DNA of 64,000 nt from Azospirillum ramasamyi (GTDB lineage: Bacteria; Pseudomonadota; Alphaproteobacteria; Azospirillales; Azospirillaceae). The DNA lies in contig NZ_CP029832.1 of NCBI RefSeq assembly GCF_003233655.1, positions 310,001-374,000 of the forward strand, read 5' to 3'. The notes under the pieces were generated by a model. The model was not told where the DNA came from. It saw only the letters and a program-made list of their open reading frames with translations, and searched no databases. Positions 1 to 8,827 of the stretch are shown piece by piece. Position 1 is the first letter of the stretch. Each line of letters starts with the position of its first letter. A program made the position numbers and the translations under genes.

Positions 1-166
1 GATCGGCCGGATTGCATTTGAAATGCCGCGTGAACAGGGCCGTGGCGATCTCCGCCATGCCCAGCGGCACGCCCTGGTGCCCTTCGGTGGCGCGCTCGAT
101 GGCGTCGATGGACAGGAAGCGGATCGCATGCGCCATCAGGCGGGGATCGACGGCAGCAGGGGGCAT
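1..166 (-). CDS. Transketolase, N-terminal fragment (runs off the window)
   Basis: Only the first 55 residues are present; the gene continues beyond the window's left edge. The translation from the ATG at 166 contains AIRFLSIDAIERATEGHQG followed by VPLGMAEIATALF. This matches the thiamine-diphosphate-binding start of transketolases (family form: AIRxLSxDAV..A.SGHPGxPMGMA). An AGGAGA ribosome-binding site lies just upstream. Transketolase moves two-carbon ketol units in the pentose phosphate or Calvin pathway. The gene follows an SDR on the same strand after 88 bp, so the two may form a sugar or polyol catabolic operon. Whether it is a full-length enzyme or the N-terminal half of a split transketolase cannot be seen here. 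HQGVP replaces the usual HPGxP. Confidence 0.85.
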   Translation of the reverse strand, partial: MPPAAVDPRLMAHAIRFLSIDAIERATEGHQGVPLGMAEIATALFTRHFKCNPAD

Positions 167-254
167 GGCGAAGGTCTCCTCGCCGCCATCCGCTTGGGAG
201 GGCGGCGGTCGATGAAGGAATGGTCGGAAATCGGGAAGGACGGGGGCCGCGCGG

Positions 255-1019
255 TCAGCCGTGGATCAGCATGCCGCCATTGACGTCGATGACCGCGCCG
301 GTGATGTAGCCGGACAGGTCGGAGGCCAGGAACAGGAAGGCGCCGGCCACATCCTGGACGTTGCCTAGGCGGTTCAGCGGGATGCCGGCCAGGATTTCCA
401 CCTTCTTGTCGTCGCTGATCTTGCCGGCGTTGATGTCGGTCTGGATCAGGCCGGGCGTGACGCAGTTGACGCGGATGCCGTCCTTGCCCAGTTCGCGCGC
501 CATCGCCTTGGCGAGGCCGAGCACGCCGGCCTTGGCCGCCGAATAATGCGGGCCGCCGAGGATGCCGCCGCCGCGCTGCGCCGACACCGACGACATGCAG
601 GCGATGGAACCCTGGCCGCGCCGCTGCATGTGCGGGATCACCGCCTGCGACAGGTAGAGCACGCCGCGCAGGTTGACGTCGAGGATGCGGTCCCAGCTTT
701 CCGGGTCGATGTCGACGGTCCTGGCCGGCTGGGTGATGCCGGCGTTGTTGACGAGGATGTCGATCTGACCGAAATCGGCAATGACCCGCTCCACCGCGGT
801 TTGGCAGGCGGTGCGGTCGGTGACGTTGCAGGCATAGCCGCGATGCGCATCTCCGATCAGCGCCGCCGCATCGGCGGCGGCCTTGCCGTCGAGATCGAGG
901 ATGGCGATTCTGGCGCCCTGTTCGGCGAACATCCTTGCGGTCGCCATGCCGATGCCACGGAGGGAGGCGGCGCCGGAGATCACGGCGACCTTGCCGTCGA
1001 GAAGGGAACGCTGCTGCAT
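255..1019 (-). CDS. SDR-family NAD(P)-dependent oxidoreductase
   Basis: This 254-residue protein is a classical short-chain dehydrogenase/reductase. It has an N-terminal Rossmann motif in the slightly extended form SGAASLRGIG, the NNAG motif (LVNNAGITQP), a catalytic Ser in CMSSVSA and the YSAAK active site, and ends in DVNGGMLIHG. The frame stays open upstream to 1271, but family homology begins at MQQRSLLDGKVAV, so I chose the ATG at 1019 with AAGGA nearby. It likely interconverts a hydroxyl and a keto group on a sugar, polyol or hydroxy acid, in the cytosol. The substrate cannot be read from the sequence. It is co-directional with the transketolase start and divergent from the LysR regulator, which probably controls it. 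Confidence 0.88.
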   Translation of the reverse strand: MQQRSLLDGKVAVISGAASLRGIGMATARMFAEQGARIAILDLDGKAAADAAALIGDAHRGYACNVTDRTACQTAVERVIADFGQIDILVNNAGITQPARTVDIDPESWDRILDVNLRGVLYLSQAVIPHMQRRGQGSIACMSSVSAQRGGGILGGPHYSAAKAGVLGLAKAMARELGKDGIRVNCVTPGLIQTDINAGKISDDKKVEILAGIPLNRLGNVQDVAGAFLFLASDLSGYITGAVIDVNGGMLIHG

Positions 1020-1287
1020 GGTCCTTGGGGCCTTTTCTGGTCGAGAAGCCGATCCCCGGCGCGGCGGGAACCGAAGGAGTTCGTGAGGACGATTCGTCGC
1101 CGGTGCCGTGCGGGGACGCGCCGGGCATGGATGCCGCTCCCGCACCCGCCATTCGGTCGATATCGGATTTACTATCCGTTCCGGCAGGTTGATCTCTGGA
1201 TCATGCCTAAACGATGATTCTTTCCTTGCCGAGTTCTTCCAAAGGGCCACGACGCGATGAAAGACTTGCACCGCTGCGGACCATCTG

Positions 1288-1304
1288 GCAAACGCATCAT
1301 TTGC
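1288..1304. promoter_or_regulatory. Inverted repeat GCAAA-N7-TTTGC, possible LysR operator
   Basis: A perfect 5-bp inverted repeat lies between the divergent SDR and LysR genes, 14 bp before the LysR start. A further TTGCA half-site lies at 1266-1270. Position and symmetry fit an operator for the adjacent LysR-type regulator, but the arms are short and the T-N11-A pattern is not clean. The rest of 1020-1317 holds nothing else I can name. Confidence 0.3.
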
Positions 1305-1317
1305 AACAGGTCATGAA

Positions 1318-2256
1318 TTGGATTCACCTATGGCCGGCCGTCTTCCCCTGACCCAGCTTCGCGCCTTCGAGGCGGCCTGCCGCCTGGGCAGCTTTGCCGC
1401 GGCGGCGCAGGAAATGGCGGTCACCCCCTCCGCGGTCAGCCACGCGATCCGGGAACTGGAGCGCATGCTGGGAGCCGTGCTGTTCCAGCGGTCACCGCGA
1501 AAGATCGAACCGACGCCGGAAGGACGGACGCTCTACCAGCACGTCACGCGCGGTTTCGAGCAGCTGCAACGCGGCCTGCAGGAGATCACGACCGCCGGGC
1601 CGGCGCGGATCAGGGTGCATTGCGCGCCGTCCTTCGCAGCGCAATGGCTGTCGCCGCGGCTCGGCCGCTTTCTGGGACTTTTCCCGGCGGTGGAGCTGAA
1701 GCTGTCGGCCAGCCCGGACTATCCCCTGTTCCCGTCAGAGGAATACGACCTCTCCATCGTCTATGGGGAGCCGCGCCAGTCCGATGTTGTTGCGATCCCG
1801 CTGGGCGAGGAGACGGTCTGCCCGCTCTGCGCGCCGCACATCGCGTCGCGCGTCACCGCCATCGACGATCTCCTGTCGGTCCCGCTCGTCCGCAGCGACC
1901 ACAACCGTGTGACCTGGCCGCTGTGGTTCGACGCCAATTCCTCCATAGCCGCCACCCCGGCCGGCCCCCGCTTCGACCGCAGCTTCATGGCGATCGCCGC
2001 AGCGGTGAATGGGGTCGGCGTCGTGCTGGAATCAACCCGTCTGGCGGAACGCGAACTGCAGTCCGGCCAGCTGGTGGCCCCATTGGAGGGGCGCTCGAAA
2101 AGCCTGCGGCATGTCGCGCATTGGATGGTCTGGCCGAAGGGAGCCGAGCGGAAACACGCCTTCCGCTGCTTCGCGACGTGGCTTGTCGAGGAGTTGGGCG
2201 TTCCGAAGATCGATTTCGGCAATTCGAGCGCGGGCTACCGCCCGCCGCCGGGGTGA
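1318..2256 (+). CDS. LysR-family transcriptional regulator, GcvA-like
   Basis: This is a LysR-type regulator of about 310 residues. The N-terminal winged helix-turn-helix runs from LTQLRAFEAACRLGSF to the end of the recognition region at about residue 65 and includes AVTPSAVSHAIRELE. An effector-binding domain follows from about residue 95. The TTG at 1318 has an ACAGG ribosome-binding site 7 bp upstream; an in-frame ATG at 1330 is the alternative start. It is divergent from the SDR/transketolase unit and is the natural candidate to control it. Its 3' end lies 18 bp from the end of the convergent formamidase gene. The inducer is not predictable from sequence. Confidence 0.85.
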   Translation: MDSPMAGRLPLTQLRAFEAACRLGSFAAAAQEMAVTPSAVSHAIRELERMLGAVLFQRSPRKIEPTPEGRTLYQHVTRGFEQLQRGLQEITTAGPARIRVHCAPSFAAQWLSPRLGRFLGLFPAVELKLSASPDYPLFPSEEYDLSIVYGEPRQSDVVAIPLGEETVCPLCAPHIASRVTAIDDLLSVPLVRSDHNRVTWPLWFDANSSIAATPAGPRFDRSFMAIAAAVNGVGVVLESTRLAERELQSGQLVAPLEGRSKSLRHVAHWMVWPKGAERKHAFRCFATWLVEELGVPKIDFGNSSAGYRPPPG

Positions 2257-2274
2257 GGATGGCGGATCCCCGCC

Positions 2275-3132
2275 TCAAGACCCAAGCAGAGCCGCCAGCA
2301 GATCGGAGTGCGGATCCGCAAGATCGTCGATGACATCGAAGTGATGCCGCCCGCCGGCCAGCCGCAGTTCGGTCGCCGCCCCCAGCCCGTGCCAGATGTT
2401 GGCGAGCAGTTCGGTCTGCCGGATGAACTCCGGCCGTTCGGCCGCCCCCGCCCAGCAGGTGATGCGGGTGCCGGGCCGCGGGCGCAGAAGGGCCGGACTT
2501 TCCGCAACGGCCTCCGCCTCGTCCAGATTCAACGTGGCGTTCATGCGGGTGTTCAGCAGCGGCCGCAGGTCGTGCAGGCCGCTGATGGAAACGACATGCT
2601 CCACCCGCCCCCGCACCTCCGGCGGCAATGGCGCGTCGGCACAGGCAAGGCGGCTGACCAGATGGCCGCCGGCGGAATGGCCGGTCAGGCGCAACGGTCC
2701 CGGCTGGGCCTGCGCGATGGCTTCCACCGCACGCGCGACCTGCCGGGTGATGCCGGCGACACGGCTTTCGGGACAGAGCGTGTAGCTGGGCATCGCGACC
2801 GCCCAGCCATGGGCGAGCGCGCCGGCCGCAAGATGGGACCAGCGCCCCTTGTCGAAGGCCATCCAATAGCCGCCATGGACGAACACGACAGTTCCCTTGG
2901 CAGTTCCCTTGGCAGTTCCCTGGGCCGCACCGCCGGGGCGGAACAGGTCGTAACGCTCCCGCGCGCCCTCGCCGTAAGGTTGGTCGAGATCGACGCGCCC
3001 AACCGCCGCCAGTTCGGCCCGGAAGGCCGCAGCCTGCTCCGCCCAGCGCGCCGGATAGTCATCGCCGCCGGGGATATAGGCGCCGTTGCTGTAGGCGTCG
3101 TCCCAATCGGTGATCGCCTGCAACCCGCTCAC
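2275..3132 (-). CDS. Arylformamidase (kynurenine formamidase), alpha/beta-hydrolase type
   Basis: This 285-residue hydrolase likely converts N-formylkynurenine to kynurenine and formate. It carries the oxyanion motif HGGYW (residues 86-90), the nucleophile elbow GHSAGGH (Ser at about 153) and a C-terminal GRHHFDV that supplies the catalytic His. These are hallmarks of alpha/beta-hydrolase kynurenine formamidases, a fold different from the metal-dependent KynB. It starts at a GTG overlapping the kynA stop by 4 bp (GTGA), so the two are translationally coupled. The operon order kynU-kynA-formamidase completes tryptophan to anthranilate. A 12-bp tandem repeat at 2889-2924 adds GTAKGTAKGT in a loop just before HGGYW. 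Confidence 0.85.
   Translation of the reverse strand: MSGLQAITDWDDAYSNGAYIPGGDDYPARWAEQAAAFRAELAAVGRVDLDQPYGEGARERYDLFRPGGAAQGTAKGTAKGTVVFVHGGYWMAFDKGRWSHLAAGALAHGWAVAMPSYTLCPESRVAGITRQVARAVEAIAQAQPGPLRLTGHSAGGHLVSRLACADAPLPPEVRGRVEHVVSISGLHDLRPLLNTRMNATLNLDEAEAVAESPALLRPRPGTRITCWAGAAERPEFIRQTELLANIWHGLGAATELRLAGGRHHFDVIDDLADPHSDLLAALLGS
2889..2924. repeat. 12-bp tandem repeat, three copies, inside the formamidase gene
   Basis: The unit CAGTTCCCTTGG occurs twice exactly and a third time with changes. The unit is a multiple of three, so the frame is kept and the protein gains a Gly-Thr-Ala-Lys repeat. Confidence 0.8.
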
Positions 3133-3983
3133 AGCACCGTCCTCACGCGCCAGAGTTCCGGAAAGAGCTCGACCGCCAGCATGTTGCGCAGATAGGACAC
3201 CCCGCCGGTGCCGCCGGTGCCGCGCTTGAAGCCGATCACCCGTTCCACCGTCGTCACATGGTTGAAGCGCCAGCGGCGGAAGTAATCCTCGAAGTCCACC
3301 AGCTTCTCGGCAAGCTCGTAGAGCGGCCAATGCGCTTCGGGGGACTGGTAGATGACCCGCCATGCCTCCGTCACGCCGTCGTTGGACTGGTGGGTGTGCG
3401 AGACGTCGCGCTCCAGAACCTCCGCCGGAACCGGGATGCCGTTGCGGGCCAGCAGGCGCAACGCCTCGTCATACAGGCTGGGGCGGGACAGCTCCTGCTC
3501 CAGCATGGCATGGATTTCGGGCCGGTGGGCATGGGGGCGCAGCATCGCCGGGTTGCGGTTGCCCAGCAGGAACTCGATCTCGCGATACTGATACGACTGG
3601 AAGCCGGAGGACTGGCCGAGATCGTCGCGGAAGCGGGTGTACTCGCTGGGCGTCATCGTCCGCAGCACGTCCCAGGCGGAGTTCAGCTGCTCGAAGATGC
3701 GGGCGACGCGGGCCAGCATCTTGAAGGCGGGCGACAGCCGGTCCTCGCGGATCGCCTCGCGCGCGGCGCGGATCTCGTAGACCGCCAGCCGCATCCATAG
3801 CTCCGACGTCTGGTGCTGGATGATGAACAGCATCTCGTCATGGGCGGTGGAGCGCGGGATCTGCGCGCCCAATATGCGGTCGAGCTGCAGATAGTCGCCA
3901 TAGGACATCCGCCCGTCGAAGGCCATCTGGGCGCCCTCGTCCGCCGGATCGTAAGGCTTCTTGCTCATGTCACGCCCACTCAT
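3129..3983 (-). CDS. kynA: Tryptophan 2,3-dioxygenase
   Basis: This 284-residue haem enzyme opens the indole ring of L-tryptophan to N-formylkynurenine. Signatures include MSYGDYLQLDRILGAQ near the start, the substrate-pocket stretch FIIQHQTSELWMRL, the QSSGFQSYQYREIEFLLGNR block, and the haem-ligand region FNHVTTVERVIGFKRGTGG close to the C-terminus. Length agrees with bacterial family members. I chose the ATG at 3983 because it overlaps the kynU stop as ATGA; a second in-frame ATG lies at 3968. It is the middle gene of a tightly coupled kynU-kynA-formamidase operon. Confidence 0.95.
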   Translation of the reverse strand: MSGRDMSKKPYDPADEGAQMAFDGRMSYGDYLQLDRILGAQIPRSTAHDEMLFIIQHQTSELWMRLAVYEIRAAREAIREDRLSPAFKMLARVARIFEQLNSAWDVLRTMTPSEYTRFRDDLGQSSGFQSYQYREIEFLLGNRNPAMLRPHAHRPEIHAMLEQELSRPSLYDEALRLLARNGIPVPAEVLERDVSHTHQSNDGVTEAWRVIYQSPEAHWPLYELAEKLVDFEDYFRRWRFNHVTTVERVIGFKRGTGGTGGVSYLRNMLAVELFPELWRVRTVL

Positions 3984-5173
3984 GTCACCGCCGCCTTCCT
4001 GTGGTAGTCGGGCCGGTCCCAAAGCCCGCCGTCCATCACCTGTCTCAACACGGCGACGGCGCCACGCACCTCCGCCTCGCCGATATAGAGCGGGGTCAAG
4101 CCGAAACGCAGGATGTCGGGCGCGCGGAAATCCCCGATCACGCCGCGGTCGATCAGCGCCTGCATGACGGCGTAACCATGGGGATGGCGGAAGGACACCT
4201 GGCTGCCGCGCCGCGTGCCGTCGCGCGGCGACGCGAGTTCCAGCGCCGGGCACTGCGCCTCCACCAGTTCGATGAACAGGTCGCAGAGCGCGATGGAGGT
4301 TCGGCGGACATCCGCCATATCGACGCCGTCCCACACGTCGAGCGCGGCGTCGAGCGCGGCCAGCGCGATCACCGGCGGGGTGCCGACGCGCATCCGCTCC
4401 ACCCCCTCGCCGGGGCGGTAGGACGGGTCGAAGGCGAAGGGCGCCTCATGCCCCATCCAGCCGGACAGGGCCGGACGCGCCGTCTGCGCATGGCCCGGCG
4501 CGACATAGATGAAGGCCGGCGCGCCCGGCCCACCATTCAGGTATTTGTAGGTGCAGCCGACCGCGAAGTCCGCTCCCGATCCGGCCAGATCGACCGGCAG
4601 CGCCCCGGCGGAATGGGCGAGATCCCACACCGTCACCACCCCCGCCGCATGGGCCTTGGAGGTCAGCGCCGCCATGTCGTGCAGGCGGCCGGTGCGGTAA
4701 TCGACCTCGGTCAGCATCAGCACGGCGACATCCTCGCCGATCGCCCTCTCCACCTCCTCCGGCGCCACCACCTTCAGGACATGGCCGCGGCCCAGCGTCT
4801 CGATCAGTCCCTCCGCCATATAGAGGTCGGTCGGGAAATTGCCGCTGTCGGACAGGATGACCCGGCGATCCGGCCGCATCGCCAGAGCCGCGGCCAGCGC
4901 CTGATAGACCTTGATCGACAGGGTGTCGCCCACCACGACGCTGCCGGCCGGCGCGCCGATCAGCCGGGCGATGCGGTCGCCGACGACGCGCGGCTGCACC
5001 ATCCAGCCTGCGCTGTTCCAGCCGCGGATCAACTGGCCGCCCCATTCCGCAGTCAGGGTGCGGGCAACCCGCTCCTCCGCGGCGACCGGCAGCGGTCCCA
5101 GCGAGTTGCCATCCAGGTAGATCACGCCGTCGGGAATGCGGAAGCGGGCGCGGGTCGCTTGGAAATCCGTCAT
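3980..5173 (-). CDS. kynU: Kynureninase
   Basis: This PLP enzyme of 397 residues cleaves L-kynurenine to anthranilate and alanine. It contains VIYLDGNSLGPLP, LIRGWNSAGWM, SNFPTDLY-like SGNFPTDLYMAEGL, the WDLAHSAGALPVDL block, and TYKYLNGGPG whose Lys binds PLP. The C-terminus ALIDRGVIGDFRAPDILRFG is also typical. The frame is open to 5239, but the family start and length favour MTDFQATRARF at 5173. It is the first gene of the operon. The upstream region to 5360 is shared with a divergent AraC regulator and contains a short TTGG-T-CCAA palindrome at 5227-5235. Confidence 0.95.
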   Translation of the reverse strand: MTDFQATRARFRIPDGVIYLDGNSLGPLPVAAEERVARTLTAEWGGQLIRGWNSAGWMVQPRVVGDRIARLIGAPAGSVVVGDTLSIKVYQALAAALAMRPDRRVILSDSGNFPTDLYMAEGLIETLGRGHVLKVVAPEEVERAIGEDVAVLMLTEVDYRTGRLHDMAALTSKAHAAGVVTVWDLAHSAGALPVDLAGSGADFAVGCTYKYLNGGPGAPAFIYVAPGHAQTARPALSGWMGHEAPFAFDPSYRPGEGVERMRVGTPPVIALAALDAALDVWDGVDMADVRRTSIALCDLFIELVEAQCPALELASPRDGTRRGSQVSFRHPHGYAVMQALIDRGVIGDFRAPDILRFGLTPLYIGEAEVRGAVAVLRQVMDGGLWDRPDYHRKAAVT

Positions 5174-5360
5174 CGGTCTGACTGCCGCTGTCTGTCCGGC
5201 AAGCACCGCCGGGCCAATTTTGTTAGTTGGTCCAATCACCTACTGCCCTGGATATCTCCGCCACCCCGAGACTGTCCAGCGGAAAATGGGCGGCGGCGGG
5301 CCTCCACCGCCCTATTGACCAGGGGGCGGCGATCTGAAAGAAGGTAGTACACCAAACAAT

Positions 5361-6389
5361 TTGCGGGTTTCCTTCGTGGCCGCGCAGACCGTTCCGTTCC
5401 GGCGATTTTCCACCGGCTTTCTTCCGGAGCGCGATCGTTTCGGCGCATGGCGCGAGGCCATGACGTCGGTCTACGAGATCGCCCCGCTCGAAGAGGAAGC
5501 CTGCCGGCGGTTCAGCGGCACGGCCACCAGCACCCATCTGGGGCCGCTGATCGTCGGCACCATGGATGTCGACGCGCTGGCCTACCACCGGACGGCGGCG
5601 AAGATCCGGTCGGACCACATGGACCATTTCATCATCCGCCTCGACCGGTCCGGCGCCGCCGGGAACGCATCGGATGAAATCCTGATCAAGGACATGGGCC
5701 AGCCGCTGGCATTGCCGCCGATGCGGCTGGACGGCGCCTGCATCATCGTTCCCCGCGACATCATGACCGCCATGCTGCCGCAGGCGGACGCGCTGCACGG
5801 GACGCGGCTCGGCGGCATCATGGGGCGGCTGCTGGCCGACCACATGCGGTCGCTGGCCCAGGCGGTGCCCGCGGCGACGGTGGAGGAGGCGCCGCAGATC
5901 GTGCGCCTCATCCGCGACATGGTCACGGCCTGTCTGGCGCCAAGCCACGACGCGCTGGCGCAGGCGAGGCCGCAGGTCGCCGCCACCCTGATCATGCAGG
6001 CGCGGCGCTACATCGACGCCAACCTGACGAACCCGGACCTGTCGCCCGACCGGCTGTGCATTGCCCTCGGCCTGTCGCGCTCGTCGCTTTATACGCTGTT
6101 CGAGCCCCGCCACGGCGTCAACCGCTACATCCAGGAGCGCCGGCTGCAGCGCGTGCGCGAGCATCTGTGCGATCCCGGCGAGCGGCGGCGCATCGGGGAG
6201 ATCGCCTTCGCCTACGGCTTTACCAGCGAGGCGCATTTCAGCCGGGCCTTCCGTCGCGCCTTCGGCTGCTCGCCGTCGGAAATGCGTGCCGGGGCAACGG
6301 CCGGGCCGGAGAAGGATGCCGCCCCGACCGGTGCGGCGGGCACCATCGGCGGCGAGTTTCCGGACTGGCTGCGCCGGCTCCGCGCCTGA
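5361..6389 (+). CDS. AraC-family transcriptional regulator
   Basis: The C-terminal third (from about residue 225) is an AraC/XylS double helix-turn-helix, with LSPDRLCIALGLSRSSLYTLF and the second motif IGEIAFAYGFTSEAHFSRAFRRAFGCSPSEMR. The N-terminal part resembles the AraC-binding-like domain of regulators such as FeaR. It is divergent from kynU, so it probably regulates the kynurenine operon in response to tryptophan or kynurenine (inference). The start is uncertain. TTG at 5361 gives 342 residues, GTG at 5376 is possible, and neither has a well-spaced ribosome-binding site. A stop at 5316 limits upstream extension. Confidence 0.88.
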   Translation: MRVSFVAAQTVPFRRFSTGFLPERDRFGAWREAMTSVYEIAPLEEEACRRFSGTATSTHLGPLIVGTMDVDALAYHRTAAKIRSDHMDHFIIRLDRSGAAGNASDEILIKDMGQPLALPPMRLDGACIIVPRDIMTAMLPQADALHGTRLGGIMGRLLADHMRSLAQAVPAATVEEAPQIVRLIRDMVTACLAPSHDALAQARPQVAATLIMQARRYIDANLTNPDLSPDRLCIALGLSRSSLYTLFEPRHGVNRYIQERRLQRVREHLCDPGERRRIGEIAFAYGFTSEAHFSRAFRRAFGCSPSEMRAGATAGPEKDAAPTGAAGTIGGEFPDWLRRLRA

Positions 6390-6494
6390 GCGCGGACGCA
6401 TGGTCAAGAAATTTTGGACGCCCGGTCATGGTCCGTCCTCCATTGCCACGCTAGCGTGTTGTTCCATCCGATCAGCCGATCCGAGGCAAGACCC

Positions 6495-7073
6495 GTGGCT
6501 TACGACTTCAAAAGGCTTCTGGACGCCAAGCTCAGCCTGAACGAGCGCCCCATGGTGATGATGTGGGCGGCGATCAGCGGCGGCGCGGCCGAAGCGGTAT
6601 TCCTGACCTGCCTGGAGCAGTACCGGCAGTCGCCGTCGAAGGCGAAGGTGAAGGTCATGCAGGAATGGCTGATCGAGCAGAATGCATCGAAGGGCAGCGG
6701 CTATTGGGGGCCGATGAACCTGGAATCGGACGGCGTCAGCAACACGACCAAGGCATCGGCCGCCAACATCTCCGCCGCGTCGACCTATTACATCGGCCGC
6801 AAGAGCTGGTGGGGAAAGAGGAACTCCACCTTCAACGCGGCGCTGGGCAATACCCCCGCCCCGAACATGTTCGACCCCCTTGTGGAATCGGCGGCCACCG
6901 CGCTGGGCACGGTGGAGCCACGGTTCAACAACTGGTCGCTGTCCCGGATGGACATGAAGGACAGCTATGTCATCAACTGCCTGAAAGGCATGGAGTACAT
7001 GAACAACGCGTTCACCTCCGCCGGCTTCAACACCGCCGCGATGGGCATCCGGCTGCCATTCAAATTCCGTTGA
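6495..7073 (+). CDS. Conserved-looking hypothetical protein
   Basis: I do not recognise this 192-residue protein. It starts at GTG 6495 behind GAGG and reads MAYDFKRLLDAKLSLNERPM. It has no signal peptide and no clear transmembrane segment. It is rich in Asn, Ser and Ala, with a YYIGRKSWWGKR stretch in the middle and a C-terminus NTAAMGIRLPFKFR. Codon use matches its neighbours, so it is probably a real gene. It stands alone between the AraC regulator and a convergent esterase gene. The stop codon lies inside a 17-bp tandem repeat (7061-7111). Confidence 0.65.
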   Translation: MAYDFKRLLDAKLSLNERPMVMMWAAISGGAAEAVFLTCLEQYRQSPSKAKVKVMQEWLIEQNASKGSGYWGPMNLESDGVSNTTKASAANISAASTYYIGRKSWWGKRNSTFNAALGNTPAPNMFDPLVESAATALGTVEPRFNNWSLSRMDMKDSYVINCLKGMEYMNNAFTSAGFNTAAMGIRLPFKFR

Positions 7074-7111
7074 TGGGCAAATTCCGTTGATGGGCAAGTT
7101 CCGGTGACGGG
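7061..7111. repeat. 17-bp tandem repeat spanning a stop codon
   Basis: Two exact copies of CAAATTCCGTTGATGGG (7061-7077 and 7078-7094) are followed by a third with three changes (7095-7111). The first copy holds the last codons and TGA of the upstream gene. This looks like a slippage-type duplication at a 3' end rather than a binding site. Confidence 0.85.
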
Positions 7112-7153
7112 CTGGACGTCGGATTGCCGGAGCCGCCGACGTCGCCCTGATCG

Positions 7154-8362
7154 TCAGCCCGGCATCGCCGGCATGGGATGCTCAAGGAAGAAGCGCATCA
7201 TCTCGGCCGTGGCGTCCGGCCCCTGCGGGTCGGTGTAGGATCCGGCAGGGCTTCCGCCCGCCCAGGCATGCCCGGCGCCATGGATGGTCCAATGCTCGCA
7301 CAGCGCCCAGCCGGCGGCATCGGTGTAGAGGGTCCGGCTGTAGGCGTGCCGGCCGGGGGCCTCGCCGTGCTGCGTTTCAGTGCGCAGGCCGGAGACGGCG
7401 GCGGTCGCCTGGGCCGCGACCTGATCGCCGTTCTGCGGATTCACCACCGTGTCCCGGTCGCCGTGGAAGATGATGAAAGGCACCTTGCGTCCGGTCCCCC
7501 CACGGTTGGGAGCCGCCCGGCCGCCCTGGCGCATGGCGGCAAGCGCGGAAGGGAGATCGCCGGCGGCACCGGCAGGCAGGCCGGAATGCACGCCGGCCGC
7601 GGCATAGAGATCGGGATAGGCCGCCGCCATGATCGCCGCCGCGGCGCCGCCGGCGGACAGTCCGGCGATGTAGACGCGACCGGGGTCGATGGGATGCTCG
7701 CGCATGATCCGGCGGGTGATGCCGGCCAGCAGGTCGGGCTCCCCACGGTCGCGGCGCTGGTCTTCCGGCTTGAACCAGTTCCAGCAGCGCTGGGGATTGG
7801 CCGACGCCGGCTGTTCCGGGTAGGCGACGAACAGGCCATGCTGCTCGGCGAAGGCGTTCATCCGGGTTCCGGCGGCGAAATCCTCGGGCGACTGGGTGCA
7901 GCCATGCAGCATCACCACCAGCGGGCGCGGCCCCTCGCCACGGTTGGCCGGCACATAGAGCTTGTAGGCGCGGGTCCCCGATGCCCCGCTGTAGGACGCC
8001 GTCACGAAGGACGCGCCGTCCGGCAGAGGGTCGGCGGGCGGGCGGGGGGCGCCCGTCCCCGCACCGTGCAGCCCGGTCGGCCGCAGGCGGGCGGCAAGGC
8101 CGCGCAGGGTCTCGCCCAGGCCGGTTCTCGCCGCATGTCCGGGCCGGTGTCCCGGCTCCTTGCCGGCAGGTGATGGGGGATCGAGCCGCGTGAACTCGCC
8201 CTCCAGAACGGTCGGATCGGGAGAAGCTTTGGGACCGGGTTCGCCCGCCCCCCGCAGCAGACGCTGGACGAGGCCGGTCGCCTCGGCAAGCCGGCCGGCG
8301 CGGGTCAGGCGGGCGACCTCGTCCATGCCGGGCAGGAAGCCGGTGGGGCGTGAATTGGGCAT
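7154..8362 (-). CDS. PHB-depolymerase-family esterase (LpqC/COG3509 type)
   Basis: This 402-residue alpha/beta hydrolase belongs to the extracellular PHB depolymerase/feruloyl esterase-like family. It shows LVVMLHGCTQSPEDFAAGTRMN, the lipase box GLSAGG, FHGDRDTVVNPQNG with the catalytic Asp, and HGAGHAWAGG with the catalytic His. The first 40 residues (MDEVARLTRAGRLAEATGL) are a helix common in alphaproteobacterial members. No signal peptide is visible, so an intracellular role on short-chain esters or polyhydroxybutyrate oligomers is possible. It lies 38 bp downstream of a CopG-type regulator on the same strand and is probably co-transcribed with it. Confidence 0.85.
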   Translation of the reverse strand: MPNSRPTGFLPGMDEVARLTRAGRLAEATGLVQRLLRGAGEPGPKASPDPTVLEGEFTRLDPPSPAGKEPGHRPGHAARTGLGETLRGLAARLRPTGLHGAGTGAPRPPADPLPDGASFVTASYSGASGTRAYKLYVPANRGEGPRPLVVMLHGCTQSPEDFAAGTRMNAFAEQHGLFVAYPEQPASANPQRCWNWFKPEDQRRDRGEPDLLAGITRRIMREHPIDPGRVYIAGLSAGGAAAAIMAAAYPDLYAAAGVHSGLPAGAAGDLPSALAAMRQGGRAAPNRGGTGRKVPFIIFHGDRDTVVNPQNGDQVAAQATAAVSGLRTETQHGEAPGRHAYSRTLYTDAAGWALCEHWTIHGAGHAWAGGSPAGSYTDPQGPDATAEMMRFFLEHPMPAMPG

Positions 8363-8400
8363 GAGGTTGCTTTCCAGTTTCGGGAAGGGTGCCGGACGCG

Positions 8401-8820
8401 TCAGTGAATGCGGTCGGCGAGCGCCGCCTTGACCGCGGCCGGCGCATGCAGCGCTCCCAGCACGGTCAGCGAAGCGATGGTGGCGCGGGCGAGGTCGGCG
8501 GAAACATCCGGGGCGATGGTGGCGAGACCGAGGACGCGGATGTGCAGCATCCGCCCTTCGGCCTGCACCGCCTCCAGGTCGGCACGGCTGAAATGGCGCA
8601 GGCCGAGGTCGACGCTTTTGCGCGTCACCGTCTGGCGGATCACGTCGGCGTGCCGGTCGACCTGATTGCGGATGGCCGTGCGGATGAAGTCGGTGCGGTT
8701 CGAATAGAACCCCTCCTCCACCAGCAGATCGATATTGCCCAGGTCGACATAGCCGAGATTGATCGTGATCTTCTCGCTGTCGCCTGCCTTGGGCCGCAGG
8801 TCACGCCCCGTGTCGCTCAT
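8401..8820 (-). CDS. CopG-family ribbon-helix-helix transcriptional regulator
   Basis: This 139-residue protein has an N-terminal ribbon-helix-helix domain. The strand EKITINLGYVDLGNIDLLVEEG is followed by FYSNRTDFIRTAIRNQVDRH. The C-terminal region of about 80 residues is helical and has no recognised domain. I chose ATG 8820 because family homology begins a few residues later; ATG 8841 is in frame but lies inside the operator-like palindrome. It is probably the first gene of an operon with the PHB-type esterase. An ordered array of CCATCC half-sites directly upstream suggests autoregulation. Confidence 0.8.
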   Translation of the reverse strand: MSDTGRDLRPKAGDSEKITINLGYVDLGNIDLLVEEGFYSNRTDFIRTAIRNQVDRHADVIRQTVTRKSVDLGLRHFSRADLEAVQAEGRMLHIRVLGLATIAPDVSADLARATIASLTVLGALHAPAAVKAALADRIH

Positions 8821-8827
8821 GATCGAC

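Noticed and set aside
5227..5235. TTGG-T-CCAA palindrome between kynU and the AraC gene as a regulator site
   Set aside because: Too short to distinguish from chance; AraC proteins usually bind direct repeats, and no convincing pair was found.
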